A stretch of DNA of 64,000 nucleotides from Cladopsammia gracilis (taxonomy: Eukaryota > Cnidaria > Anthozoa > Scleractinia > Dendrophylliidae): the NCBI GenBank assembly GCA_022457155.1, contig JAJGOT010000136.1, positions 433,501-497,500 of the forward strand, written 5' to 3'. Shown in pieces: positions 26,701-38,700 of this stretch. Every line of letters starts with the position of its first letter. Position 1 is the stretch's first letter. The translations under genes were made by a program, and so were the position numbers. Below the pieces are notes generated by a model, which made no database searches, was not told the origin of the DNA, and saw only the letters and a program-made list of their open reading frames with translations.

Positions 26701-29700
26701 CTGCAATTGTCTACATTGGAGAGACGGGCCGTCGTCTTGGAGACCGCTTCCGTGAACACCGATTGGATGTGATCAAAAAGAAAGTTGCGCTGCCAGTGCC
26801 TGAACATTTTACGAGACCAAACCACAAACTCAGCGACATGATGGTAGCGGTGATTAAAGCGAATCTAGGTGACCAGAACAGGAGAAGACGCGAAGAAATG
26901 CGGTTCATTTTCAATTACAAGACTTTGGCGCACAATGGCTTGAACCAAGACTTTGGCTTTTCATAATTTTCTCGTATGCTAGCCTTGCGCGCGCTTTTCT
27001 TCGGCACGCGTGAATTTGAATTTTTTGAATTTTCGCACACGCTAGCAACGAACACATTTTTACTACTGATGAAGGCAGCATTGCCGAAACGTCTAGTTTC
27101 ATTTTTAACACTTTTTACAGCGTTAAACTTAACACTTTTTCACGTAACTACAATTAACGCTGCGCAGGATACATATTTATTTATCGCCGTCTATCTATGC
27201 TCGAGGCACTATATCCCATAGAACACTCGCGTTCATTGTCTAACCCTTACGTAGTATTAGTGAATTGTCAATTTATTATTAGACTTCACATGCATGTATA
27301 TTTTAGTTTAGTTTATTTTGAATAGCTATAAGTGGCGACTAAAAATTTCTTTATACAAGGCGCCATAGAAGTGTAATTAATACAATTGTAACTTACTGCC
27401 TTCATCAGTCATTACTATGATTTCCTTGCTCGCATTTCCATTTCCCTTTGAAGTAAAGGCAGACACTGTTATGCTGTAGTTGGTGTATACATTCAGACGT
27501 GTTAGAATAACTGCACTTGTCAGAGCATTTACTACTTTGACCAGTGCAACTCCTTCAGGTAACGCATTATAGGTAACTGTGTAGCCTAGTATAATATCCT
27601 TTTGATCGGTTGGTAGAATATTTTCCCATTGAACCAAAATACTGTTTGAGCTTGTGTTGTGCCCCTGGACATTAGTTGGAGGAGTGTTTGGTTCTAAAAA
27701 AGGAGTAAAAAACATAACGATTTGAGGTTTTGTCTACTTAAAAGAAGTAATGATACTAGCGCTCCTTCAGAAACAGCGATTCAGCGACGCGGTTCGATGT
27801 ATTGTAAACGTAGCAACAGCAAAATTTAATTCCTCTTATTTCATGATATAATTTAACCCTATTTATTTCATCAAAACTTCATGCCGGTAACTTAAAAAAA
27901 AAAGTAATTACTGTTTTGTTTTAGGGTGATAACAACAGATGCGCTAACATTAGATAACCTGAAAAAGAATGTGATCGTCCAAGCTCTACAGCTGCAACTG
28001 AAGGAGTTGTAATTTGAGGCTGAAAAAAGAAAGCCTCGACGGGATTCAAAGCCATGTCGACCTTTGCGATTTCATTGCAAACGCATAACCACTGAGCTAC
28101 AAAGCCACATGGGAGCTTGGGCAATTGTGAGTTCTATAGATATTTTTAATAAATACCGCGATGCAACATTTTCCGCTAATGACGTCAAACATATTCGTTT
28201 GAATTCTCTTTAGAATTCAAAAAAATACATTTGACGTCGATAACGGAATATGATGCATTCTGGTATTTATTAAAAGGGTCTATGATAACCGTGAAATGAT
28301 TTATATGACAATGTGAATATGAAAATAAATTAATATGAACGACGAAGAGAGAATGTAAGAGAATGTGATCATCGCAGTTATGCGGCAACTGTCAAGGGGT
28401 TGCAATTTAAGGCTGAAGACTTTCAGGCCAATCCGAAACAAAATATGCTAGATTAAAATAAGCTGGCTTGATAAAGGAAGCATCTCTAGCATGTCAAGAA
28501 TATCGTTCCCTCCGATTTTTCTCATGTTTTTAACCTGTCTTGTTGCCTGGTAATATGAAATGCTATAAACATCAGTCAACTTACTGTCTTCATCTGTGAT
28601 TACAATGATAGCCATGCTCGCATTTCCATCTCCCTTTGAAGTAGAGGCAAACACTGTGATGCTGTAGTTGGTGTATACGTTCAGACCTTGCAGTTTAGCT
28701 TGCGTTGTTGGAGAATACACAATATTGGTCTGTGGACTGCCATAAGGTAACGCCCGATAGGTGACTGTGTAGCTTAGTATAATACCATTTTGATCAGCCA
28801 CTGGAACATTGCTCCATTCAACCATAATACTAGTAGAGCTCTTTTTGTTTCCCTGGACATTACTTGGGGGAGCGTTCGGTTCTATTGATCGGAAAGATAA
28901 GTGTTAAAAAACACTCATTAGGATCCAATATTGTACTAGAGCAAAACACCATAAGAATCCGTGTTTCTCATATGAAGAATGATCCTCGCAGTTGTGAACG
29001 CAATTTAAGCAATGCGAAAAGAAGCCTGAAAAAAAATTCAGGACTTCAACGGGGTTCGAACCCATGACCTCGCGATACCGGTGCGATGCTCTACCAACTG
29101 AGCTATGAAGCCACTAACGTTGGGAACAGGTTAATTGTAGGTTCATATGTTCCCGTGAAAGGAGTGAATGTGAAATGATATATATGAAATAAATCATATA
29201 TGGATGATTAAATGTAATCATATGAAGAATGATCCTCGCAGGTGTATCGACACCGGTATCGCGAGGTCACGGGTTCGAACCCCGTTGAAGTCCTGAATTT
29301 TTTCACTTCAGGCTTCTTTTCGCAATTGCTTAAATTGCGTTCACAACTGCGAGGATCATTCTTCATATGATTTCGTTTCCGCAGTTCATATATGATTTAT
29401 TTCATATATATCATTTCACAAATCCGTGTTTCTGTTAAATAAAAAAAAAAACATCTGGCAAACTTACTGTCTTCGTCTGTTGTAATAATGATAGGTTCGC
29501 TGACGACTCCACTTCCCTTTGCAGTTGAAGCAAACACTGTGATACTGTAGTTAGTGTATTCGTTCAGACCTTGCAGTGTAGCTTGAGTTGTTGGAGAAAA
29601 CACGACATTGGTTTGTGGACTGCCGCAAGGTAACTCCCGATAGGTAACTGTGTAACTAAGTATAATACCATTTTGATCTGCTGGTGGAACATTTTGCCAT

Positions 29701-32700
29701 TGAACCAAAATACTGGTTGAGCTTGCGTTGTGTCCTTGGACATTTGCTGGAGGACCGTTCGGTTCTGGAATAGAGTATACATCAAAACGATTGTGTATTT
29801 TCGTAATTGACTTTTGTTAGCAAATTAAAGAAGTAGAACAGAAAATAACTAACTTGTTTGTTCTTTGGTAAAACGGTAAGTAAGCTAACATTAGATAACC
29901 TTTAACAAATATAGAGCAAGATGATGTAGAAAAGCTTGGCCATATGTGATAGTAGTAGTATCTCTAGAACGAATAGATATTATGTAATATTTTTTTATCC
30001 GTTTGTCCGTTTGTTCTTTTGTTGTTATTTTTTAGCTTCTAAAGGTTTCTGGTAATGTACATACACCTTATTCGATGGTTTAACAGAAAATGCGTGCGGA
30101 TATTTTACGAGCAACGCAAAAATGCGAGCAATGAGTAACATATCCGACGTAATATCCGTTACATGTAAACCATCGAATAATGGATTTATTATTTAATATA
30201 TATATAGTAACTTCTGTGTCTTTAAGTAATGATCCGCAAAAGAAGGAAAGTGCTAACGGCAATGCAGGATGGAATGTCAACTTATTTCGTTATTACAACT
30301 AGTGATCTCATTGGCCAAGAATCATAGACCGCTTAACACTTAACCCTATTCGGCCTAGGGGGATTGGGGGGTGGGGGGGGGGGGGACAAAGTGCCCTTGC
30401 TAACTTTCAACATTCATAACTTCTTTAATATGTATTCAAACGCCATCAAACTTTGTGAGTTTTTCTAAAATTTATCTGACAACAATTTCATATGACAATG
30501 TTATAATCACGTGACATCACGTTTCCATGGCAACAAGATGTGCCCCCACTCAAAAAACTAAAAAAACTCAAAAAAAAAGGCCAGGCTGAATCCCTAAGGT
30601 TAAGGTTAAAAGTGCTTTTTGTCTGATTTTTGAAAGGTTACAAGTAATTTTAGACCCAATTGCACAACATGCAATTTTTAAAACGAATAGTATTTGGGGA
30701 AGTTCATCAAAGAAGCAAAATTATTAGCTGTTGTCTTCTGCTATTCTGCTATTCCAAAAAAAAAAAAAAAAAACAAGGCAATTTCCATGTTCCTTTGGGC
30801 AGCACAATGCTGAAAAGAACGTGGAAATTTCCATGTTCCTTTAGGAAGCACAACGTAAAGGAACGTGGAAATGTCCATAAAATAGCCCACTTCTGAAAAA
30901 ATACGTGGGCGTATTGATTGTCTTAAACCATGGTCTAAGTAAGATAGCGTTGAAATAACCAGTTAGTATCCAATGACTGTAAAAATCAGCATTACAACAG
31001 TTTCGCGACAAGCTTGCTACGCATAATCCAGTCTTTCTGCAATTAATGTTTTTCACTTTTTGTGTCAGTTTATTTTAGATATTTGTAGGTATCAATGCTG
31101 AGCTTGTTATTGCATGCTATTCAATTAAAAATCTACTAAAAGAATACAACCCAATGAAAGAGTGTCAGTCCAAAATGTTTCGATTTCATATAGTCTCTTG
31201 ATTTCACACATCCACGACCCTTAACAATACTTTAACTCGATGATATTGTAATCTTCACGCGTCCCTGTACTGTTACTTTCTTGTACCCTTCAATGATTAC
31301 TGCGACGAGGACGTGACGCGTACTTCCAATGCCTCGACATGAGTAGCAACTTGGGATACTTAACCCTCGGACGCACACGCAACTGTGGTACAAGGGGGTG
31401 GGGGGGGGGGGGGGGGGGGTGCGATGTTGCAATATTTCGGAAATATTTTAAATCTAATCGATAGCCCGCGATGTGCTCTACAAGATAAGGTAATTTCACT
31501 AAAAATTCAAATTTATCGGGAAAATGCAGAAATTGCAAATATTGTTTGCTAGAGTTGTAAAATAACATACAATTAAACATTTGATGCTTTTGGTAGCATT
31601 TTATATGTTTTTTTTCGCTGAAAAAAGGTGAAAAACATGCATTTTTCTTCAAAAATGGCTTGACCACATGTTACTAATGACGTCATATCTCGTTACCATA
31701 GCAACCGGTTGTCGTCAAACTTTACCAAAATGTGTCTCAAGGATAAATGATAAATGATAAATGATGTACGTCCGAGTGTTAAGCTGCACCAGTACTCGGC
31801 CAGTATACACCTGAGGACATAACACTTCCATTAGTATCTGCGGTATTATCGTTTCAGAAACATAATCCGCTGGACAGATTGATAACACAGGAAGTGAGTC
31901 CAGGTGATTGTTTTCAATAGTTATATGCTTGTTGTGTGATAATTAATGTCAGCGAGCGCGATTCCGTGACGGCGCTTTGAATAAATCAATTTACTAGATG
32001 GGTTTAGTAAGTGCCGACCTCAACAAGTTTTAAAATAATTAAATTGTGGCAGATCTCATTTCATCTACTATAAATTTCAGCTTTTGAGCTGAAAAAAAAG
32101 TAAAAAAGCAGCCCACTTTGTAGCCGTGGTCGGTAACATGTATTTTTCAAAGGGGCCGAAGACCGAAGTACACTTACAAGTAAAATTCAAACGCAGTTTC
32201 CAAACAATCTAAGGAAATTAAACGTCATTCTTGCATATAAGCGCGGTTACTGTGGGAAAAACATGTGGTTTCGATCTCACCATTTTCTCACGACTTGCTT
32301 GCTTGACGCACGGCTTTCGAGAACAGCGAGGATGGAAAAAAGAAAACTGATGAAAAACTCGAACTTTAACTAGTTTAGACTTTCTTTCCACGTATTGAAC
32401 GAGTCGCATATACTTAGACCAAGGTCTTAAAAAAAAGACGTTGATCGTTTCGGTGACTTATTTAGATCAAAAACATCAAAATCACGAGTTTCCTCGCCTT
32501 TTTCTATTTAAATTCTTCGACAACCACAAAGTGATTACACTGGCAGCAAAGCACACTGTCGGCATGCAGATAAAAACTATAATCTTTGGCGCCTTTTCTT
32601 GAAGTACAGTATCCGAGTGGCGGCTTAGAATTTTAACCATGAACGCTTATCAGTATAAGCGAAAAAGCGTAATTCAGTCCTGAATTATTCTTGATCTCTC

Positions 32701-35700
32701 ACGCAAGTATGAACCTACCTGCCATGATCTATCAAGAAAACGAAACATGATTCTTATCAATTTGCTGTTCTGACTCGAATGAGTTCAAATTTTATATTCA
32801 AGTTCCGATGAATAGGCCATTTGCACGATGACGTCATTTGACTACTACTACCAGAATCCTTTAGTTTTTTGTTTTGTAGTGCAAATTAGGGCTATTGTTA
32901 TTTAAACCACACTGGGATTACAAAATTTAAATAAGAAAGGAAAAACGAAATGAATTCTGGTAGTAGTAGTCAAATGACGTCATCGTGCAAATGGCCTATT
33001 TCATTGCATTCTCAAATGCTTGTTCATTTGGCTCGGATAGTTTTATACCGGTGGATTTTCAAAACCAGTTGCTTATACACGCCGCACTATGAAAGAAATT
33101 TCCGGGAAAGTTTAAAATTTAACAGGATTTTGGTCTATTCTCTTGCCAAAAAATGCCATTTCAAGGTAATCGATTTTTGTTCCAGTTAGCGTAAACTTCG
33201 AGCTCTACGAAAGGGTTCGAGTTTAATCAATTTTGCATAACATGAATTCAACTGGATAAAATGATGACGATATATAAGTCGTGCACTTGTAAGCCGAGCG
33301 TGCAAAGGCCTAGCCGTGTGGTTTTAACGCCGTGAGAAGTTCGTGGACAATATAATAAGGGCTTTAAAAATCAGTTGAAATCATTAAATTCAAATGGATG
33401 GACTCAATACCTATTTGGTTTACTCTTTATTCAAAAGATAAATAGCATTGTAATATTTATCTAAAGGAATTTAACCGTTGCAACCCTTAAAACTGTACTT
33501 ATCTATATCCTTGGTGCACTGTATTCAATTTTTCTTTATAGGTTTTTAGAAGACTTACCTTCTACTTGCAGCTTCATCTGAAAAAGCTAGGCTACGTTCA
33601 TCTTCGCTCGATTCCAGGGGCTCATAAAATTCGCTAGAAATTGGGCTTGGGGTGATGGTTTTATCAGGATTATCGCCATCGCCCTTGCTACTTTGTTCAA
33701 ACAGGTCACTGCTGGCTATTTCTGAACTGACATGATTCGCGGTCTCATCTGGTTCGTAGAGGTCACTTGTGACAGGACTGTTTATCGCTAGGACCCCCTT
33801 TGTTCAATCAACGTTTTGATGTTTCAGAATGATGCACTTATACAAGCACGCAAAAACGTGCATATATATTTCAGTAGATAGAAGACAGAACTTCATTAGA
33901 CAGATTAGAGAATCGTCGAGGCTACAGAAAGAAAATCGTGCCTCGGGCGACCGGTCCTCGTGCCGATATCAAGTGGCATTTTGTTAGGGAAGGTGAAAAG
34001 GTTAGAACCTTTAAAAGATCAGGGCCACAGCTGCAATCACCCGAGTACAGGAATACGGATAAATGTTTCCTTTTCGGAATCTTTGAAAAACGGAAATAGT
34101 TCCATGAACAAACACACGTATGAAGACCGAATTAAGAAGTGTCGGAAGCGACTTATCTTTTCTTCTGGCATGCCAGTACAAAAAAGGTAATTGTAAGGCA
34201 AAATATTAAAGGGGCAGTATCACGCGGTTCCACGTGCGGCACTATTCATGCACCGGAATTTTGGACATATCACTGTAGGGTTTTCCGATTTAGCGGAAAT
34301 AACGCGGAAACGGAAGGATTTTTTCCGAATATATATGTGATACAATTAACCATTATATTATTACAATGAAATTCAATTCGTTCTATAAGTGTCGGCACAT
34401 TCACTAAAGCATGATGCTTGAAGTTATTTTTGGCGGTGAATTTGCCTGTAAAGACCTGTAAGCCCGGCGTAGCTTTTTCTCGACAGCTAGAGTTACCTTT
34501 TTGTAAACAAGACCAAACACACGAGGATTGACCGGGCACTGCTAAATTTACTGGTATTCTTAATTTCAAAAACGTACCGTTTTTGTTTTGCTTGACAGTT
34601 TGCATAACTGTATGTTGATTTCATTTTAGACATTTTAGGCTGCAGGCAATTTTAAATTGTATCATGAATTTGTAGTATTGTTTCCGTTCCCGGTTTCGCG
34701 GCTTAGGTATCTCAATACCTCTGAGGATACTGAAGAAGTCGTTGCAGTCAGAGCTTTGCAGGGATGCAGATTTCTATCATATACTCGGTCGGCATTCCGA
34801 ACGTTTTTTGACTGTGGAAATAATAATTTTAATCTGGATAAGTTGTCGGTTTAGGAACTGATGCCTTGTTTTCTCGAGAGAGCGCTACTAAGGTTTTTAT
34901 CTATCTGTGGTCTGGTACTTGACAATGTTCTCACGGGGCAAGATAATCAAGGTGAACGTATGAAGGTTAAATCAACTCCGTCGGAGTCGAAAGGACAGTT
35001 GCATGAAAAAAAAATCTTTTACGTGCAGGCTCAGCCTCACCGGGATGTGATTATTCAAGTCTCCTTTGTTAGAATGGCACAATGGAATTCAGAGTACATG
35101 TAGGAACGCTAGGAAGTAGCATTGTGTGTTCGTATACAAATGTGTACCGTATGCAAATTGCCAGGAAGTTGAAGCATAGCACGTGCAGTTCGTGCTGAAA
35201 ACAAAAGAAATTGAAAAAATCCGTTGCGTAAGAAAGAAATTAGCATACGAAAAAAACAGCTTTTGTCTCATACGAGCTCTGGCTCAAGGAGTCAACATTG
35301 CTTGTTGTTGTCGTACGTTTTGAGAGCCGAAAATTCTGAAGATGAAAAGAGGAACCTGCCAAACAGAGCTATTCTAAAGACAACTCGCTTAGTAAGTGGT
35401 GTATGATTTTTGCTGTTTAGCGACAGAGAATTCCTGCGATGAACTCACGTGGTTTCAGCTGAACGCAAAAATTCAACACTTGGATACTGGTTACATTATA
35501 GTCGCTTCACTTTTGTTTAGTTACGTTCCTTGTTGATATTTGCCGTTCAATGACTACTGAAAAGGGACATTAACGTTAATTTTACGCAAAAGTAAATCCA
35601 CTGTGTAATGCAATCGAATTAGGCCCGGTTCAAATGTACCGAATCTAATGTAAATGAGCAAGAACAACGCAGTTTTCTCATTTGCATTAGATGCGGCACA

Positions 35701-38700
35701 TGTGAAGTTCAAAGTTTGTTGAAAGAATATTAAAGATTCAGTCACCATTTGTTGTGTCAGTTGAGATTTTGATAATTAATATTAATACGTCAGGTGCAGT
35801 GACTTTATATCTAATAAAACACCACATACTAATCGCGTTCGAAGATCGTGTTGGTAGTCCTGTGATTTATGTGCAGTAAAATCTGAGATTTTTTGGTAGA
35901 CGGTCTTCCAAATAACCGCCCTATCGTTTTTTTCAGGGGCTCATTTCCGCCGGAAATTCCTTCGAACGCGTCTCCATAAGCTGTGATTACTGCTAGTTTA
36001 TATGAATGTTTTCATCAGATATAAAGCCAGTGCACGTGACGTATTGTCGATCTGTTAGGTTTGTGGGCTTTAATTTTTTTGAAATTGCGACAACCTATTG
36101 TATTTGCTTTAGAAAGTCTTTTCACTTGTCAAATATCTCAACAGATAATAGACAATGAATAACTGAAAATGCATTGTGCAAAATGACCCAACACCACATT
36201 TTTATCGTCAATTAGCTAGCAAGGCGGAAAAAGTCTTTCCGTTTCCGCTAAATCGGAAAACCCTTGTTAAAAGTGATTTGTTCTTTCTTCCGGCTATCAA
36301 AACGGATTTTTTGATTCAACAAATACCTACACTTCTCGACGGCCTTTTTGAATTTGCCGAATCTAACTTGAAAACGTCGGCCCAGTTTTCAAGTTTGGCC
36401 CTCATGATACTGCCCCTTTAAAGAACGTTGATCGAACTTCTCACGCGATTAGTAGTTGTCATCGATAAATGTATCGGTGTGGGCTAAACCTTTCCAATTT
36501 TGTCCAGGTGATTTATGTATACCTAACTCATGGTATGAAAACAAACAGACATAATAAATCAGTGAAAGGTTTCGGCAATTCAGGTTTTATTGTAAATATT
36601 GCTTTTTGGTCTCTAAATTATAGCCGATTTTAAAATTGAATTGTATCTTTTATTTTCCTTATAGCTAATCAAATAATCATACCTTTTTATACATTTATTA
36701 GAATTATTTTTGGGGGTCGAAAAATATATCTTTTATTTCTTTTCAACAAAAATAACATAGGTCATTTTAATCTCTTGTCAACAGACGAAAGTTGAAATTT
36801 CGTGCCTTTTGAATCTCTCTGCCAGCAAGTGAAAGTTGAAATTTGGAACTTTTATTTTAATCTCTGTGCCAACAAGTGAAAGTTGAAATTTGGTACCTTT
36901 TTTAATCTCTGTGCCAACAAGTGAAAGTTGAAATTTGGTACCTTTTTTAATCTCTCTGTCAACAAGTGAAAGTTGAAATTTGGTACCTTTTTTTAATCTC
37001 TGTGCCAACAAGTGAAAATTGAAATTTGGTGCCTTTGATTGACTGCGGTGTAGATAATTAGAAGTGCAGACAGTTACCGGAACCTTTCCACCTTTTGTTA
37101 AACTGTCCTGATTGACAGGTGTCAATCGTTTTAAGTTTAATAGATGTCATTTGTCTGCCGGTGGACTCCCTAGCCGCCTCGTTTGAAATATATTGTTAAC
37201 CGGCCATGGAGTATTTTGAAAGCAATACTGAAATTATTAGAAATCTAGTTAAAGCCAACAAAACACACAAGCGGATTAGCAATTTATTCAAACAAACGTT
37301 CCCACATGTTACAAGGGGCTTTTCAGAAAGAAATTTAAGGCTGTTTTGTTCAAAACAAGGAATAAGAAGAAGGTGTGAAACGGAAGTAGACGCCATTATT
37401 CAAGAATGCGTAAGCGAGGTAAAGCTCAAGGCTTATCTTGAGCCTGGGCAAGTTCTCGGAATGATTTCCTTCGGCGATCCGCAAAACTAAAACTACCGCA
37501 GAAAAAAACCCCCGCAAAATTTTCCGCTGCAGAAATATACTCCCGCAGAAAAATTAGAACTTTTTAACAGTGAACATATTGCTCTCTGATGCTCTCATAA
37601 CTCTGAGGCGACCGACACAACAGTCATCTGTATTCCCGATTCAACTCCAGACACGTCCTCAAAAGAACCAGAATGTTATCATAACCGACTAATACGTTTT
37701 TTCAAGAACGTACAATAATTCACGCAGGTTTCCTCGTTATTGACGCATCAGCTGTCTACACTCCCATAACCAATGGCAATGGGGAAAGTTTGTTGAAAAA
37801 AGAACTGATTAAATTTCGACTTTTACTTGTTGGCAGAGAGATTAAAAAAAGGTACCAAATTTCAACTTTCACTTGTTGGCAGAGAGATTAGAATGACCTA
37901 TGTTACTTTCGGTGAAAAGAAATAAAAGGTATGTTTTTCGACCCCGAAAAGTAATTCTGATAAATGTATAAAAAGGCATGATTATTTGATTAGCTATAAG
38001 GAAAACAAAAGATGCAATTTTAAAATCGGCCATAATTTAGAGACCAAAAAGCAATGTTTAAAATAAAACCTGGATTGCCGAAACCTTTCACTGATTACAA
38101 GAATATGAATATATGAAAATAATATACTATGTGAACTGCGGATAAGCATGAGTGACATTTATGATCCTCGCAGTGTGCTCTCAACTTAAGGTCCTTAAGC
38201 AGTTGAAGAAGCAACCTGAAAAAAATTCAGGCTTGAACGGGATTCGAACCCATGACCTTGCGATACCGGCGCAATGCTCTGTCCACGGCAAAGAAATGTA
38301 CCAAAATGTAAAACGCAAGTGCAGAGGCATTGTTTTCGCTCATTAAAACCTATTGTTTTGTGCCGTTCTCGCTGCCGTCGCCGTTGTGGTTGCTCAAATT
38401 TTCCTATTTGGGAGCTTACGCAACCATGACGGCGACGGCAAAGGGAGTTTAAAATAGCGCGATTCCTTTTTTCAAGTGACGTTTTCTTTGGCGTTGCCAT
38501 CCTCGTTGCGTAAGCTCCCTATTGTTGTTTGCATGTAAGCTTGCAATTGAACAGTCTGTAACCATGAAAACCCGGTTCTAATTCACAACGTCACAAATGT
38601 TTCCGGTCACCCAAACTTGCGAATTTCAGATCGCAAGTCATCACAAGCCAATTCAATGATTTAATGCATTTAATTAAATTGTGGCCAAACATGGTTGCAA

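Larger units (their letters stand above)
25278..27240. repeat. About 2-kb palindrome of two head-to-head Penelope-like fragments
   Basis: Arms of about 0.94 kb (25278-26220 and 26301-27240) are near-identical reverse complements around an 80-nt spacer. The outer ends match too, for example ctatgggatatag at 25300 and its complement near 27208. The left arm has a small insertion near 25330-25375. It lies in the F3-F4 intron. It could be a genuine tail-to-tail insertion or an assembly foldback artefact. Confidence 0.85.

Noticed and set aside
27063..27096. Hammerhead-like CTGATGA...GAAAC motif in the Penelope palindrome (and its mirror near 25427-25460)
   Set aside because: Stem II GGCA/TGCC is present but an extra A follows CTGATGA and no stem I pairing was found, unlike the convincing motif at 4229-4293.
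36778..37125. Repeat protein with KGTKFQLSLV units
   Set aside because: It is the translation of a 45-nt tandem repeat inside a DNA element and has no independent support.
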